Source: Microcebus murinus (lineage: Eukaryota; Chordata; Mammalia; Primates; Cheirogaleidae). Taken from it: DNA of 64,000 nucleotides. Under the pieces are notes generated by a model. The model worked only from the letters and a program-made list of their open reading frames with translations. It ran no database searches and was not told the DNA's origin. Where the stretch lies: assembly GCF_040939455.1 (NCBI RefSeq), contig NC_134109.1:68860501-68924500 (forward strand), read 5' to 3'. Made by a program: the position numbers and the translations under genes. Positions 47,945 through 61,440 of the stretch are shown in pieces. How positions within the stretch are numbered: the stretch's first letter is position 1; each line of letters starts with the position of its first letter.

Positions 47945-48265
47945 CAGAATTAATTGTGCTCCAAAGACATCTACCCCTTGTCTTTTCAGCTTCTGTAATA
48001 AATTGCAGCTTGTGAGGGCCTTCTTCCTGGTTCATAGAGGAACACATTCTTGCTATATCCTCATACCACTGAGAGAAAGAGAGATCATCTCTCTTGTGTC
48101 TCTTCTTATAAAGGCACTAATCCCATTCAAGAGAGCTCCACCCTCATGACTTAATTATCTCCCCAAAGCCCCAGCTCCAAATACCACTGCACTGGGGATT
48201 AGGGCTTCCACATATGAATTTTGAGGGGGACACAAAATTGAGTCCATAGCACCACTTCTTGCCCT
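47945..48265 (-). mobile_element. MaLR MLT1-type LTR
   Basis: On the plus strand 'cttataaaggcactaatccc', 'agctccaccctcatgactta' and 'acatatgaattttgaggggg' are the complement of the MLT1-type LTR start. It is older than the Alus, and its 3' part is only roughly delimited at about 47945. Confidence 0.7.
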
Positions 48266-48835
48266 AGTGCAGTGAAGTGACTCAGAAGATTATAATTCTT
48301 TATCACTAACCTTCAGAATTGTCGTAGGCCTGGCATAGAATCCCCCTTTCTCATCTTACACCTTAGCTTAAAAAAATTGCCACACTGGACTTGTTTGTGA
48401 GATACAAATGATAATAAATATAAAATAGAAAGGCATAATAACTCAGTGAGAGAATTTCAAGAAATTGAATAAAACTCACAGTACAATTCACTTCTGGCTC
48501 ACATATTCCAAGTTTTGTAACATTAACAACAGCAAAGTTCTTGGGTGGGAGGGGAAGCTGCCAGGCATGAAAGTTTGCTTCTGATTGTCTGTTGCCCACA
48601 TCAAGCTTGTTCACTCCTGTCAGGTAGTCAGCGGTGTCAGGGAAGGTTGGGGAGGTCAATCCACAGGGAGATGCTGACATTGTTGTACATCTCACTGCCT
48701 TGTGGGACCCAAAGGTCTATAATGAAATGGCTAATGGGGCTGCTCCGTCACTGCCCATCACTGGCAAACAGCAGCATCACCCAGCTAGCAAAGTTCCAAA
48801 ATAGCTGATTGTTTTCAATCATTTTTTTTCTTTTA
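48266..48835. other. Unassigned sequence
   Basis: No repeat or exon recognised. Frames of 87-110 codons on opposite strands (48363-48808) have no domain. Confidence 0.4.
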
Positions 48836-49262
48836 AAATATTTAATTGTATGTACAGTTGTATGTACATACATGTAATTGTATGTACAATTTAGATTGTA
48901 TGTATTCAAGGCACACAATGTGATAATTTCATATATGTATATGTTGTATAATAGTTATCACAATCAAATCAAGGAACATATCCATCACCACCCATGCTTA
49001 CTGTAGATCACTAGAACGTATTTATCTTATAGCTGAAAGTTTGTATTGTTTTGATCAACATCTCCCTATTCCCCCAAACTCCCATCCTGGCAACCACCAC
49101 TCTACTCTGTTTCTGTGAGTTCAGCATTTTTATATTCCACATGTAAGTAAGATCATACAGTGTTTGGCATTCTGTGTCTGGCTTATTTTGATTAGCAGAT
49201 TCATCCATGTTGTCACAAATGGCAAGGTTTCCTTCTTTTTTTGTGTGGCCAAATAACATTTC

Positions 49263-49265
<3 letters not shown>

Positions 49266-49308
<43 letters not shown>
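49266..49308 (+). repeat. (CA)n microsatellite
   Basis: About 21 uninterrupted CA units within the L1-C 3' region, followed by CATACACATCACAC. Likely polymorphic. Confidence 0.95.
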
Positions 49309-49313
<5 letters not shown>

Positions 49314-49496
49314 ATCACACTTTCTTTATTCATTCGTCCATCAACAGACACTTGGGTAGTTTCCATGTCTTAGCTAACGTGAATAATACTGAAATGAACA
49401 TGGGAGTGCAGGTGTCTGTTTGATTTCATTTCCATTGAATACATACTTAGAGGTGGGATTGCTGGATCATATGGTAGTTCTATTTTTAATTTTTTT

Positions 49497-49790
<294 letters not shown>

Positions 49791-49819
49791 TAATTTTTTT
49801 GAGGAGCCTCCATATTGTT

Positions 49820-50975
49820 TTCCATAATGGCTGTATCAATTTAAATTCCCGCCAACAGTGTGCAAGGGTTCCCTTTTCTCTACATCCTCACCAACACATA
49901 ATCTGTCTTTTTTGGTAAAAGACATTCTGACATGTGTAAGGCAACATCTCACTGTGGTTTTGATTTGCATTTTCCTGATAATTAGAGATGCTAAGCACCT
50001 TTTCATGTAGCTATTGACTATTTGTATGTCTGCTTTGGAGAAACATCCATTCAAGTTCTTTGCCCATTTTTAAATCAGATTATTTGTTTTTACTATTAGG
50101 TTGTAGGAATTTCTTGTGTATTTTGGATATTACCACTTATCAGACATGTAGTTTACAGATATTTTTTCCTACTCTGTAGGTTGTCTTTTCATTTTGTTAA
50201 TTGTTTCCTTCCCTGTGCAGAAAGTTTTTAGTTAGATATAGTACCACTTATTTATTTTGCTTTTGTTACTTTTGCTTTTGGTGTCATATCCAAAAAGTCA
50301 TTGTAATGACTAATGTCAAGGAGATTTTCTCCCTATGTTTTTTTCCTAGAAGTTTTATGGTTTTAGGTCACACATTTAAGTCTTTAATTCCTTTCAAGTT
50401 AATTTTTGTGAGCAGTGTAAGAGAAGGGTCTAATTTTATTCTTTTGTATGTGGATATCTAGTTTTCCCAGCACATATTGAAGAGAATATTCTTACCCCAT
50501 AGTGTATTCTTGGTATCCTTACCAAATATTAGTTGATTGTATATGTGTGGGTTTATTTCTGAGCTCTTGATTTTGTTATGTTGGTCTATGTATCTGTTTT
50601 TATACTAGTAATATACTGTTTTGATTACTATAGCTTTGTAATATACTTTGAAATCAGGAAATGTGATGTCTCCAGATTTGCTTTTCTTTCTCAAGATTGC
50701 TTTGGCTATTTGGGGACTTTTATGGTTTCATAAAAATTTTAGGATCGTTTTTTCTATTTCTGTGAAGATTGCTATTGGAATTTTGATAGGGATTGAATTG
50801 AATCTATAGATTGCTTTGGGCAATATGGACATTTTAACAATATTAATCCTTCCAATCCTTGAACACACTATATCTTTCCATTTATTTGTGTGATCTTCAA
50901 TTTCTTTCATCAGTGTTTTATGGTTTTCAGTGTACAGATCTTTCACTTCTTTGGTTAAATTTATTCCTAAGTATT
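49820..50975 (-). pseudogene. L1-C ORF2 C-terminal half
   Basis: The complement reads an [27 protein letters not shown] block (50728-50946 frame) and, closer to the 3' end, a KMQIKTT-type block (49836-50054 frame). These are the conserved post-RT regions of L1 ORF2. Frames are interrupted by stops. Confidence 0.85.
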
Positions 50976-50983
50976 TTGTTGTT

Positions 50984-51324
<341 letters not shown>

Positions 51325-51336
51325 TATTTTGTTGTT

Positions 51337-52408
51337 TTTGATGCTATCATAAATGAAATTGTTTTCTTTATTTCTTTTTCAGATACTTCTTTTTTAGTGT
51401 ATAGAAATGCAACTAATTTTTGTACATTGATTCTGTGTCTTGTTACTTTACTGCACTTATTAATTGGTTCTAATAGTTTTTTGGTGGAGTCTTTAGGGTT
51501 TTCTATATTTAAGATCATGTGGTCTGCAAATAGAGACAATTTTACTTCTTTTTTCCCATTTTGATGCCTTTTATTTCTTTTTTTGCCTAATTGCTCGGGC
51601 TAGAATTTGCAGGACTATGTTGAATAGAAGTGGTGAGCATGGACATCGTTGTCTTATTCCTACCTGATCTTAGAGGAAAAGCTTTCAGTTTTTCACTGTT
51701 TCATACAGTGTTAGTGGTGGGCTTGTCATATATGGCCTTTATTATGTTAGGGTACATTCCTTCTATACCTAGTTTGTTGAGAGTTTTTATTCTGAAAGGA
51801 TGTTGTATTTTGTCAAATGCTTTTTCTGCATATTTGAGATGATCATATGATTTCTATTTTTCATTCTGTTAATGTGGTATGGAGCATTTATTGATTTGCA
51901 TAAGTTGAACCATCCTTGCATCCTAAGGATAAATCCCTCTATGGTGAATGATCCTTTTAATGGGCAGTTCAATTTGGTGTGCTAGTGTTTTGTTGAGTAT
52001 TCTTATATCTATGTTCATCAGGCATATTGGCCTGTAGTTTTTTATTTTTATTTTTATAGTGACTTTATCTGGCTTTGGTGTCAGGGTAATGTTGGCCTCA
52101 TAAAATGACTTTGGAAGTGTTCCCACTTCTTCAGTTTTTTGGAAGACTTTGAATAGGATTGGCATGAATTCTTCTTTAAATGTTTGGTAGAATGTATCTG
52201 TGAAGCCATCTGGTCCTGGAATTTTCTTTATTGGGAAGTTTTTGATTACCAATTCAATCTCTTTACTTGTAATTGGTATGTGCAGATTTTTTTTTCTTTT
52301 TTTTGTAATAAGATATTACATTTCTGCAGCAGATTCTCTATTTCTTTATGATTTACTCTTGGTATGTTGTGTAATTCTAGTAATGTACTTATTTATTCTA
52401 GGTTATCC
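51337..52408 (-). pseudogene. L1-C ORF2 reverse transcriptase region
   Basis: The 51923-52252 frame holds the PGPDG and NYRPICLMNID-type RT blocks. The catalytic FADD box reads F-A-D-H in the 51324-51539 frame, which would abolish activity. The region ends at about 52408 in an 'ataacctagaataaataagt' style before the inversion point. Confidence 0.88.
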
Positions 52409-52895
52409 AACAGGAGGGAAATCAGAACATTCACAAATATGTGGAAATTAAACAACACACTCCTGAACAACCAATGGGTCAAAGAAGAAATAAAAAGGGA
52501 AATAAAAAAAATCTTGAGAGACATGAAAGTGGAAGTAAAACATGCCAAAACTTATGGGATGTGGCAAAAGCAGTTCTAAGAAGGGTATTTATAGCCATAA
52601 ATGCCTACATTTAGAAAAAAAAAAGCTGTCATATAAGCCACCCAACTTAACAGCTCAAGGAACTAGAAAAAGAAAAACAAACTAAGCTCAAAGTTAGCAG
52701 AAGAAAGGAAATAATATAGATTAGAGTGGAATAGATGAAACAGAAAATAGAAAAACAATAGAAAAGATCAAAGATACTAAAAGTTGTTTTTTTTAAAGAT
52801 AAATAAAATTGACAAATCCTTAGCTAGACTAAACAAGAAAAAAAAAGAGAGAGAGAACTCAAATTATTAAAATTTAAAAAATCTTAATCTTTCTT
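52409..52895 (+). pseudogene. Inverted 5' segment of L1-C (ORF2 linker)
   Basis: Plus-strand codons read a WKLNNTLLNNQWVKEEIK-type block (52440-52500) and continue through an IDKSLARLN-like region near 52810. These precede the RT domain in normal ORF2, so the order is right but the strand is flipped. Confidence 0.85.
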
Positions 52896-53379
52896 GGAAC
52901 CCTGGTGGAGAAAACCTTTTAGTTGTGGGGTTTACGGTACAAGTATGGCCAGTTTTACCAACTTAATAAAGAAAAACTTTATTAAGTTTTTATATCCTAC
53001 TTTGAAATATCCCCCAAAGCCCAGATAATTATGACATCCATTTATCTTGGGGAATTCTCTTTCCTGATGTGACTGGAAAGCACTTGGTATGTGGCCCACC
53101 CCCCAGCTCAGGACCAGACTGGGCTGCTCACTGGTGTAGCTAAGAACTCCCTTAAAGTGGAAAGATCCAACAGACCCTGCTGGGATGTCACTGCCCTGGA
53201 GGTCGGCCTCTGCTGAGCTGCTGCTGCTGTTACCCCAAAGACCCCGGCCACCTCCTCACTTAGTCTTTGTTCTGCCTTTACGTTGCAATTGTCTCAATAA
53301 CTCCCTCCCTCTTCACCTCAGTCTAATCAATCCTCTCAGAAAAAAACTTCCAAGCCATAGAATAAAATTTAAAATTTAA
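52896..53379. other. Unassigned sequence
   Basis: No repeat recognised. A 64-codon Leu-rich plus frame at 53185-53379 has no domain. Confidence 0.4.
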
Positions 53380-54137
53380 ATATCTTTTCTCCAGAAGCCA
53401 TAAAAGAACAGATTGATAAATTTGACTGTGTAAAAATTTAAAACTTCTGTTTGGCAAAAGACAAGACAGACTGTGAAAATGTAATTGTAGAACATATGAT
53501 AAAATGGCTAATTGCCTTAAATTTGCAAAATAACTCTCATACAAATGAATGAGAAAGCAAAACAACTAAGAAGAAAGTAGGCAAGTTATAAGAACAGACA
53601 GTTCACAGGGAAAAATACAAATGGTCTGTAAAATTATGGAAATATACTTAGTCTCACACATATCTAAAAACATAGAGTTTAAAACATCAACAAGATATAA
53701 TCTTTCAACTTTTAGAGTGGCAAAAAATAAAAAAAGCTTTATAATACCCAGCACTGTCAAAAGTATGGATAAATAGGTACTTTCACATATTTTTGATGAG
53801 ACTTAATATTGTTGCAACGTTTGGGAAGGTAATTTGACAATATCTGTCAAATATCTAAACTGAGCACAGTGGCATGAGCCTATGATCCCAGCTACTCAGG
53901 AGGCTGAAGAATGCTGGAGGGCAGGAGTTCGAGGCTGCAGTGTACGATGATCGCGCCTGTGAATAGTCACTGCACTCCAGCCTGGGCAACATAGTGAGAC
54001 CTTATCCCTTAAAAAAAAAAATTAAGTGCATGTATGTTTTCACTGAGAAATTTCACTACTTGGGATTTACATTGTGAAAACACTGGATAAAATTTCCCCA
54101 AAGCGTATGTACAAGAACATTTGCAGAGGCACTGTTT
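53380..54137 (+). mobile_element. L1M LINE 3' part, split by a FLAM and by ERV-F
   Basis: 'aacttctgtttggcaaaaga', 'agacagttcacagggaaaaa' and 'atgagacttaatattgttgc' are ORF2-end and 3'-UTR text of old L1M. It is interrupted at about 53850-54017 by a FLAM monomer and ends at the GTTT duplication (54134-54137). It resumes at 61441. Confidence 0.75.
53852..54020 (+). mobile_element. FLAM: free left Alu monomer (7SL-derived)
   Basis: A single arm with the 7SL-specific stretch GATCGCGCCTGTGAATAG(T)CACTGC that dimeric Alus have lost, then CTCCAGCCTGGGCAACATAG and a short poly-A. This is the ancestral monomer that predates Alu dimers. Confidence 0.85.
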
Positions 54138-54686
54138 TAAAGGAAACCAAAAATATTTTACCCCAAAATACCCTTCTTTGATATATTTCAAGATGGCTAT
54201 GCAGAGGGTCTGCAGAAAGGAACAGCCCTGAAAAGCTCCTTTGTGTGGAGGCGATTTGCAGCTGTACAGAAAAATCTACCTTGGTAAAATACACAGCCAG
54301 GCTTTCTCTGAGGTCTCTCCCTTGTCTGGATCTAGGAAGGATTAAGTCAACCACGGGCTACCAGCTCTTCTTTCTGAGAGCTGCTACTGTGAGTTGTCAT
54401 CTGTGTAACAAGTCTGCCCTCGCTAGCCAGGCCTCTTCTCTTCTCTGCCCCCATAACGTGTCTGCCAAGATCCAAGCCCCCATTCCTTGTGTAACCTCAA
54501 GATGCTGGGAAAGTATCAACCATCTGGCCCTTTCTTTGAGTCTTCATATTTTGAAAGACTGCCATGCACATGGTGCATGTTAATAAATTTTGCATGCCTT
54601 TCCCCCCCCTATTAATTTGTCTTTTTTCAGTTGATTTTCAGCAAAACTTCAGAGGGCAAAGGGGACGTTTTCTCTTGGCCCCTACG
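54138..54686 (+). repeat. ERV-F 5' LTR
   Basis: It begins TAAAGGAAACC (TA rather than TG) and ends GGCCCCTACG. AATAAA lies at 54582-54587. The following TTTTGGCACTGTGAGTAG is a poor primer-site match and was not assigned to a tRNA. Confidence 0.8.
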
Positions 54687-55790
54687 GTTTTGGCACTGTG
54701 AGTAGAATAACCAAACCTGCTCTGCTCTTCTGGAAGCCACAGCCAAGGGAGCACAGGACTGACAAGCTGGCAGAAGGGTAAGAATTTCTTACCAGTCAGA
54801 TCCCCGAGTGTCTGTCTGTGGAATCTGTTCGAGTGAATTGTAAAAATCACTGTTTTATCCCTTTTTCCTTTTCCAACTTTAAGATTAATGGGATAAAAGC
54901 ATTTATACAGACTAATTTTAGGTGTAGGGACTCTGGTGTAATTTTTGGAATAAATATTCATATTGTATGATCATTTTCCTCATGAAAATAGTCTTTATTT
55001 TTCCGCTTATCTCCGTTTTTCCATGTCATTTGTTATAAAGAGTCCCTCTTTTCTTATGTCCTTGAAAGCTTGACTTTTGACCAAACAGGAGCACTCAGTG
55101 TCCCCCATCTGGGAGGAAGGATTTTCAGGTTACATCCCATGGCCAGTCTGAAAAGGACAGGAGTGGGAACCCTGAGACATGTAAGATAGTAAGCAGCTCA
55201 CTGTTTGTTCTGAATGTGCTAAGTAATCAAGGCATTTTTTCTTAATAAAAAGTCCCACCTGTGAGGGCTTTTGTTGTCTCAACCCTTGTTGCTTGGTTTG
55301 TCTTGGGAAAGTCCAATTCCAGGAGGACCTACCTAGTGTCACGGATTGACAGGTCTGCGACTGGCAGCTCCCCACTGCTCCGCAATTTGTGCAATATTGG
55401 AGACACCAATATTAACTGTCTGTGGCATCAAGAGTCTTGCTGTCTCAGCCTACTTCTAAAAGTAAATTTTTGGAGGAATGGAGAACTGCATCTTTTGTGC
55501 CAATTTTAAAAAATGTCATTTATGTCCAAGGTATTCTATATCTGGAAAGTTACCTCTAGGACCTTCCATGAACAAGGCTTATTGGCTTGAGTCATTTATT
55601 AAATAAATAAATTGGCTATATATAAAAGAATGCTTTTTAGAGAGCTCTCGCCTTATTTAAACAGCTGTCTTAATGGTACCTATGAAAAAGATACGAAAGA
55701 ATTATAGCCTTAAAAATTCCCTTGGTAAACTTCTTTGTACACTCAAACCACCTGCTTTGGATCCCTGAGGGATTTGCAAAGAAGGCACTC

Positions 55791-55865
55791 CAGCCTGCAG
55801 TCGAGTGGGTAGCAGCTCATGTTTTCACTGCTGTGGCCCAGGCTTGTTTCCTGGTCAGGGAACCA
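55791..55865 (+). other. tRNA-Glu(TTC)-like sequence with CCA inside ERV-F
   Basis: The 3' half is close to mammalian tRNA-Glu: TTTTCACTGCTGTGGCCCAG, then TTTCCTGGTCAGGGAA. Anticodon-position bases TTC are kept and CCA follows directly (55863-55865). The 5' half is weaker but alignable (AGTCGAGTGGGTAGC). Most differences are C-to-T or G-to-A, as expected from CpG decay. Nuclear tRNA genes do not encode CCA, so a CCA here points to a copy of a mature tRNA, unless it is chance. The B box is damaged (GGCTTGTTTCC), so pol III activity is doubtful. Confidence 0.75.
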
Positions 55866-56253
55866 GTTCCTTAGAGATTTTAATCCTTTAACTCAGGAGA
55901 AAATAGAAACATGTATAATAATTAGTTTGAATTCTTTGTTCGAATTTTTATATTTGCGTGATGACTTTTTAGAGTATCCACTTGTTATTGATTCTTTCCA
56001 CTTCCATGGACAGCTGTTGTTTTCCTGCTCCTCTATAAGTTTTCTCTTTTTTTCCAACTGTCTTTGGGGTAGCTCTGGATCTTGTGATGAGTGTTGTTTT
56101 GCACCTCTTTGGAGACACCTCCTATACTCCTGGTTAAGTCATAAAAGGCTTATTTGTTTTGGTTTTGTGTCATTTGGTAGGTACTGTTGGTTTGAAAGAA
56201 AGGAGCAAAAAATAGTTCAAAGGCCAGGAATACTGGTCATTTTTCCAGGCTAA
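55819..56253 (+). pseudogene. ERV-F open frame of 144 codons, unidentified
   Basis: The frame starts within the tRNA-like segment and spans sequence homologous to ERV-E 32580-32900 ('cacctctttggagacacctc'/'cacctctttggagatgcgtc'). The translation is Phe/Ser/Cys-rich without retroviral motifs. The ERV-E counterpart is not open, so coding conservation is not supported. Confidence 0.3.
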
Positions 56254-57657
56254 AATCTGAGCTTAAAATCTGATCAAAATTCAGCTTAATTAAAAGCTGA
56301 TATTCAGACTATATATTCGAAAAATACTTCCCTCCTCTCTTTTGCTTCCTATTTCTCCTATGGGAATTTTTTCATTTGACTGAAACTCCTTTTTAATTGT
56401 ATGTTTGGTTCCTCTGTTCACTTCCTTTCTTGTTGATGATATTTTTGCTTAAAAAATTATAAAATTTCATTGGCCTTCTGGGAAGCTTAAGATTTCACCA
56501 GACTGGCTCCCCTAGGATCATTCTTCCACTTGCCTCTGCCCCTCCTTTTGTCACCTGTGTCAGTTCCTATTTCCTTCATTAGGTAATGGATCAAAAAAAG
56601 TACTGAAAGGTGATATGTGAGTTCTGGTTATCACATTAAGGGACCTAAAAGTGACTTCTAGTGATTTTGTAACAGAGGTAAAGATCTGAAAAAGGGCAAT
56701 GAAATGTTTCTTGAGTTGTCTCTTTAAAACTCCCACCCTTTTTGGGAATTAAAACCTCCATTCATTCCCAAGGCCAGTAATCAAAGGGGTAGAAAAATGT
56801 TCTTTGCTGTTTATTTTCAATTATGCTAAACCATAGGAGATGGCTTAATAGAATTGTTGGGACCAGGGTCGCAAGATTGTCCTCACTGGAAATTTGGGTT
56901 ATTAAGAGTTAAAAATCAAATTAATATTATGTAATTAAAATTACTAAAATAAGGGAGATAATTCTATATGTAAATTATATGAGAAAAACAAGATATGTTT
57001 TTGGTTAGGAAAATTATAAAGGCATACAAATGTTAAAAAACATTTTGTTAGAGGTTATTTAAATGTTTCAAAATGAAGGAAAAAATCATACAGATAAAAT
57101 TAAGCAGAAATAGAAAGTTGGTAAAAAAGAATTTAAAACTCTTGTGTGGTTAAACTGACTAAAATTAAATAAATTCATTATAAAGGTTTTAAAATTGAGC
57201 CTTAATATTAAAAAATACACAAATGTAAAACTAGAATTTGGTTTTCTCTTTTGATTAAGTCTTGTATTTGCATATAGTATTCATAAGAAGTAGTAATAAA
57301 CTGATTCATCTTTTGAGTAAACTGCAAAAAAGAAAAAAGGAGAAATAGATTTTGTGTGCCTCATGCTGTTTTTATTAGGTCTTTTTATTTTTAGAAAACT
57401 GAGTCTCCTCTCTATCAAAGAGTAAAGGTGTTTTGCTTTTGAAATCTTTTAAGTATTACTTTGGCTAAATGAATGACGATTATTTTACAGTGACCTATAA
57501 TCTTATTTTGATCATGTGTTTTAAACCTTTGATATATTTGACAGACTTTCCAAAATGAAATTTTAAAATCAAAATTTAGTATTTTTGACCTCCAACTAAA
57601 TTTGTGATATTTTAGATGGCTCCCAAAGCATCCAAAAGAGAGATAATATACAGGGTT

Positions 57658-57960
57658 GTTTTTTTTTTTTTTTGAGACAGGGTCTCGCTCTGTTGTGGGG
57701 CTAGAGTATAGTTATGATGTACAATGAGTATTGCAAGCTCAAACTCCTGGGCTCAAGTGATCCTCCTGCCTCAGTTTCCCAAGAAGCTGGGACTACAGGC
57801 ACATGCCACCCATGCTCAGCTAATTTTTCTATTATGATTGTTATTTTTTTTTTTGTAGTGAGGACATCTTGCTGGTCCTCAGGCTGGTCTTGAACTCCTG
57901 GCTTCAAATGATCCTCTTGCCTAGGCCTCCCGAAAAGTACTAGGATTACCACCTGCCTAG
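57658..57960 (-). mobile_element. Old Alu (AluJ-like) in ERV-F
   Basis: A highly diverged antisense dimer with T-run 57660-57673, damaged arms and an inner T-run near 57846. It is older than most Alus here. Confidence 0.85.
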
Positions 57961-58299
57961 CCTTCAGGCTGATTTATTAATAGTATGTCAAATTATATGG
58001 AAAGCATTGTCAAATAAGAAACCATGTTCAAACTTCTTTGCATTATATTTGTATAAATGTGTTAATATGTATTCCAAAATTGTATAGGATTCCTAAAAAT
58101 GTGCTATGTAAAATTGTTTTAGGCCATGGAAAATTACCAAATTTCTTTATCAGTTGTGTCTTTAACCATCATTATTTTAAGTCTTATTGTCATCAGTAAA
58201 TTGTTTTATTCTGATCCTTTTCTTCTAAAAGCTCTTTGCAAATCCTAAAGTATTGTGTCTTTAAGAAAGTTCATGGAAAAGACTACAAATATTCTTTTC

Positions 58300-58652
<353 letters not shown>

Positions 58653-58664
58653 CAAGTATTCTTC

Positions 58665-58920
58665 ATAGTAATATTTTACCTCCTTTGTATTTCTGTGATA
58701 CCAGTTGTAATGTCTCCTTAATTTTATTTGCAATTTTATTTATTTGAGTGATCTCTTTTTCTTAGTCTAGTTAAAGATTTGTCAATTTCATTTGCTTTTC
58801 AAAAAAGCAAATTTTAGTTTTTTCAATCTTTTCTATTGTTTTTCTAGTTTCTATTTCATTCATTTCTGCTCTAATCTTTATTATTTCCTTCCTTCTGCTA
58901 CCTTTGCTCAAGAAGACTGA
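58665..58920 (-). mobile_element. L1 ORF2 fragment inside ERV-F
   Basis: 'tctagttaaagatttgtcaa', 'cttttctattgtttttctag' and 'cattcatttctgctctaatc' are antisense L1 ORF2 linker text. No 3' end or duplication was found, so it is a truncated or rearranged piece. Confidence 0.7.
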
Positions 58921-59011
58921 AATTATATCAAGTATTTTTTCTGACCACATGGTATGTTTTTCAAAGCCTCTTATGGGTATCTCATCCTACAACTTTTCCT
59001 TTTAAATTACA

Positions 59012-59240
59012 GTTGGCCCTCCATATCCATGAGCTCCATATCTGTGGATGCAACCAACTGAAGATCAAAAATATTAGGGGAAAAACAAGTTCTATAAAGT
59101 TCCCAAAAGCAAAATTTGGATTTGCCATATGTCAAGTATTACATTAAATCCATGTGAATTAAGTGATATGTAGGCATTGTATTAGTTATTGTAAGTAATC
59201 GGGGGATGATTTAAAGTATATGAGAGGATGTTCATAGGTT
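59012..59240 (+). mobile_element. Tigger-like DNA transposon fragment, second copy
   Basis: 'cagttggccctccatatcca' (preceded by TTA, compatible with a TA target), 'gtggatgcaaccaactgaag' and 'gggggatgatttaaagtata' match the piece at 38860. It is inserted within ERV-F. Confidence 0.65.
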
Positions 59241-60896
59241 CCCAAGTATTCTTAAGTACAGGTTTCTGACAACTTTGAGATCATACATTTGGACTGGGTG
59301 AGAATTTCAAAAAATTTTCAATGAAAAAAGCTGGACTCAAAATTGCCAACCTTACATCAAGCAGAATGAGAACTGAACTGATGAAGGACTAAAATAATTT
59401 TTTATGACTTTTTTGTTTGAAACATTGATGATTCTTTTTTTTTTCCAGAGTCAGGAGAACTTTTTTCTTTTAAGCTACTTACAGTTTGCAGTGGGTGGGT
59501 AAAGTATACTTTGTGTGCATAGAAACATTTACCTTTTTCTCTAGCTGGTCCCTCCAGAATTCAGAAACTGTGAGTATTCTTATTTTTGGCAATATAGTTA
59601 TTTGTATAAGTTCCATAAATCTATTTCCTTTTTGTATTAGGACACAATTTGAAACACCAGTTATTTTATCAAGGCTTTGACTGGAATGTCATATTGTCAA
59701 ATGTAACTAGTCTGCTTTGAGGGATTGAGGTTGACTTTATAAGTCCAATAGACTTGGAAAACCACTGGCCTGGTACCTTGTCTACATGGTTCCCTTACAA
59801 AGTTCTTGACCTCGTGGTAAGTAAAGAATGGCACTTCTGACAAGCCCAGGAATCTCAAGATATTTGGGGGAGGAATTCATCCAATTCATACAAGTATTAC
59901 AGACACAGCCTTTAGCTTGGCTCCTAAGCCTTAAGAGGTTTTAAAAACTCTAATGTAAAATTTCTTATGAAAAAGTTCCAACAAAGCCAACTTAAAAAGT
60001 GCCCATATGGCCAATCACTATTCTTGCTGTACTTTATGCAAATAATCAAGCCAAGTATAATGAGACTAAAACTTATTTTGCAAATAAATTTGTCTTACTA
60101 TGTTTTATCCTTTGTAGAAATGAAGGACTAGAGAGAAAAAAATAATTATGTTCTGGAGAAAACCTATAGTACACATGTTATTAGATTCCAGCTCATTGTT
60201 TTTCTTTTTCAGATTTTATTATTTCCCTGCAATCTGGACTAAATCCTAAATTTTTAGTTTCCTCCAATATCTGGCTGTGATTCCTTATACTAACATTTCT
60301 AATTTTTCTTCCACCCTGCTCACTTAAAATCACTAGAAATTAAAACTGTGCTTTTCTGAATACCCCAAAAACTAAAGCTAGACAACTTGATAAGAATGTT
60401 GGGAGAAATCACTACAGCAGTTTGTAAACAGCCTGCATGCCTAGTGACGTATGGGTCACTTGGAAAGATTACTTGAATGACGATTCAACCTACAATCCAG
60501 GAAAATCTGTCAGATTACCTTCCTACTCCAACTGGACGTGCTTCAGAGAAAAATCTAGTTTAAAGACTACACCAGACATTAACCTTTGTTTTTCTTCTGC
60601 TTCCATAGAAATGGCCTCTCATTAAAGATCTGTGTGTCTGCATCATACACAAAGGTCTAGCTTTGAGAGCCCGTCTGCAATGCCACCCCCTGGAATGGGA
60701 CACGGCTGTGTAATGGAACTGACCTATTCTCAGGACTGAGAGACTGGGTCAAGAAGATATGGGTTGCTTGTTCCAATCTATGTTTTTTCCCCAGTCTTTG
60801 CCAATCTCTTATCTCACAACCTCTAACCCAACTCTCTCCATAGCTACCAACTTTAGTATGTGAAACTTTCTGAAAATAAACTTTCAAATGGGGGAC
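59241..60896 (+). pseudogene. ERV-F 3' interior, possible env debris
   Basis: A 62-codon frame at 60437-60625 contains a TWKDYLNDDSTYN-like and SNWTCF-like text suggestive of a glycoprotein (possible N-glycosylation sites). The segment 60740-60890 sits where ERV-E has its TM end. No firm Env motif is seen. A purine run AAATGGGGGA (60887-60896) before the LTR is the polypurine tract. Confidence 0.4.
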
Positions 60897-61440
60897 TAAA
60901 GGAAACCAAAAATATTTTACCCCAAAATATACTTCTTTGACATATTTTGAGATGGTTATTCAGAGGGCCTGCAGATAGGAATAGCTTTGAAAAGCTGCCT
61001 TTTGTGGAGGAGATTTGCATGTGTACAGAAAAATCTACATTGGTGAAATAAACAGCCAGCCTTTCTCTGAGGCCTCTCCCTTGCCTGCATCTAGGAAGGA
61101 TTAACTCAGCCACGGGCTACCTTTGTTTCTGGGGGCTGCTGCTGCCTGTGCCGCTCTTCTAGTAACAAGACTGCCTGTGCCAGCTGTGCTTTCCTCCCTC
61201 TCCCTCCGTAACCCGTCTTGCCACATTCAGAGCCCCTGTCTTTGTGTAACCTCAAGAGGATATGAAATCATGAACCATCTGGCCCTTTTTCCAAGTTTTT
61301 ATATTTTGTATGACTCCCATGCACATGTGTGCATGGTAATACATTTTGTATGCCTTTTCTCCTATTAATTTGCCTGTTTGTCAGTTGATTTTCAGTGAAC
61401 TTTCAGAGGGTGAAGGGGAAGTTTTCCCTTGGGCCCTACA
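60897..61440 (+). repeat. ERV-F 3' LTR
   Basis: It starts TAAAGGAAACC and ends GGGCCCTACA. It aligns with 54138-54686 throughout, with scattered substitutions. The poly-A signal is damaged (AATACA). GTTT follows at 61441-61444. Confidence 0.85.

Noticed and set aside
55819..56253. A conserved retroviral protein of 144 residues
   Set aside because: The homologous ERV-E stretch is closed by stops and the translation has no retroviral motif.
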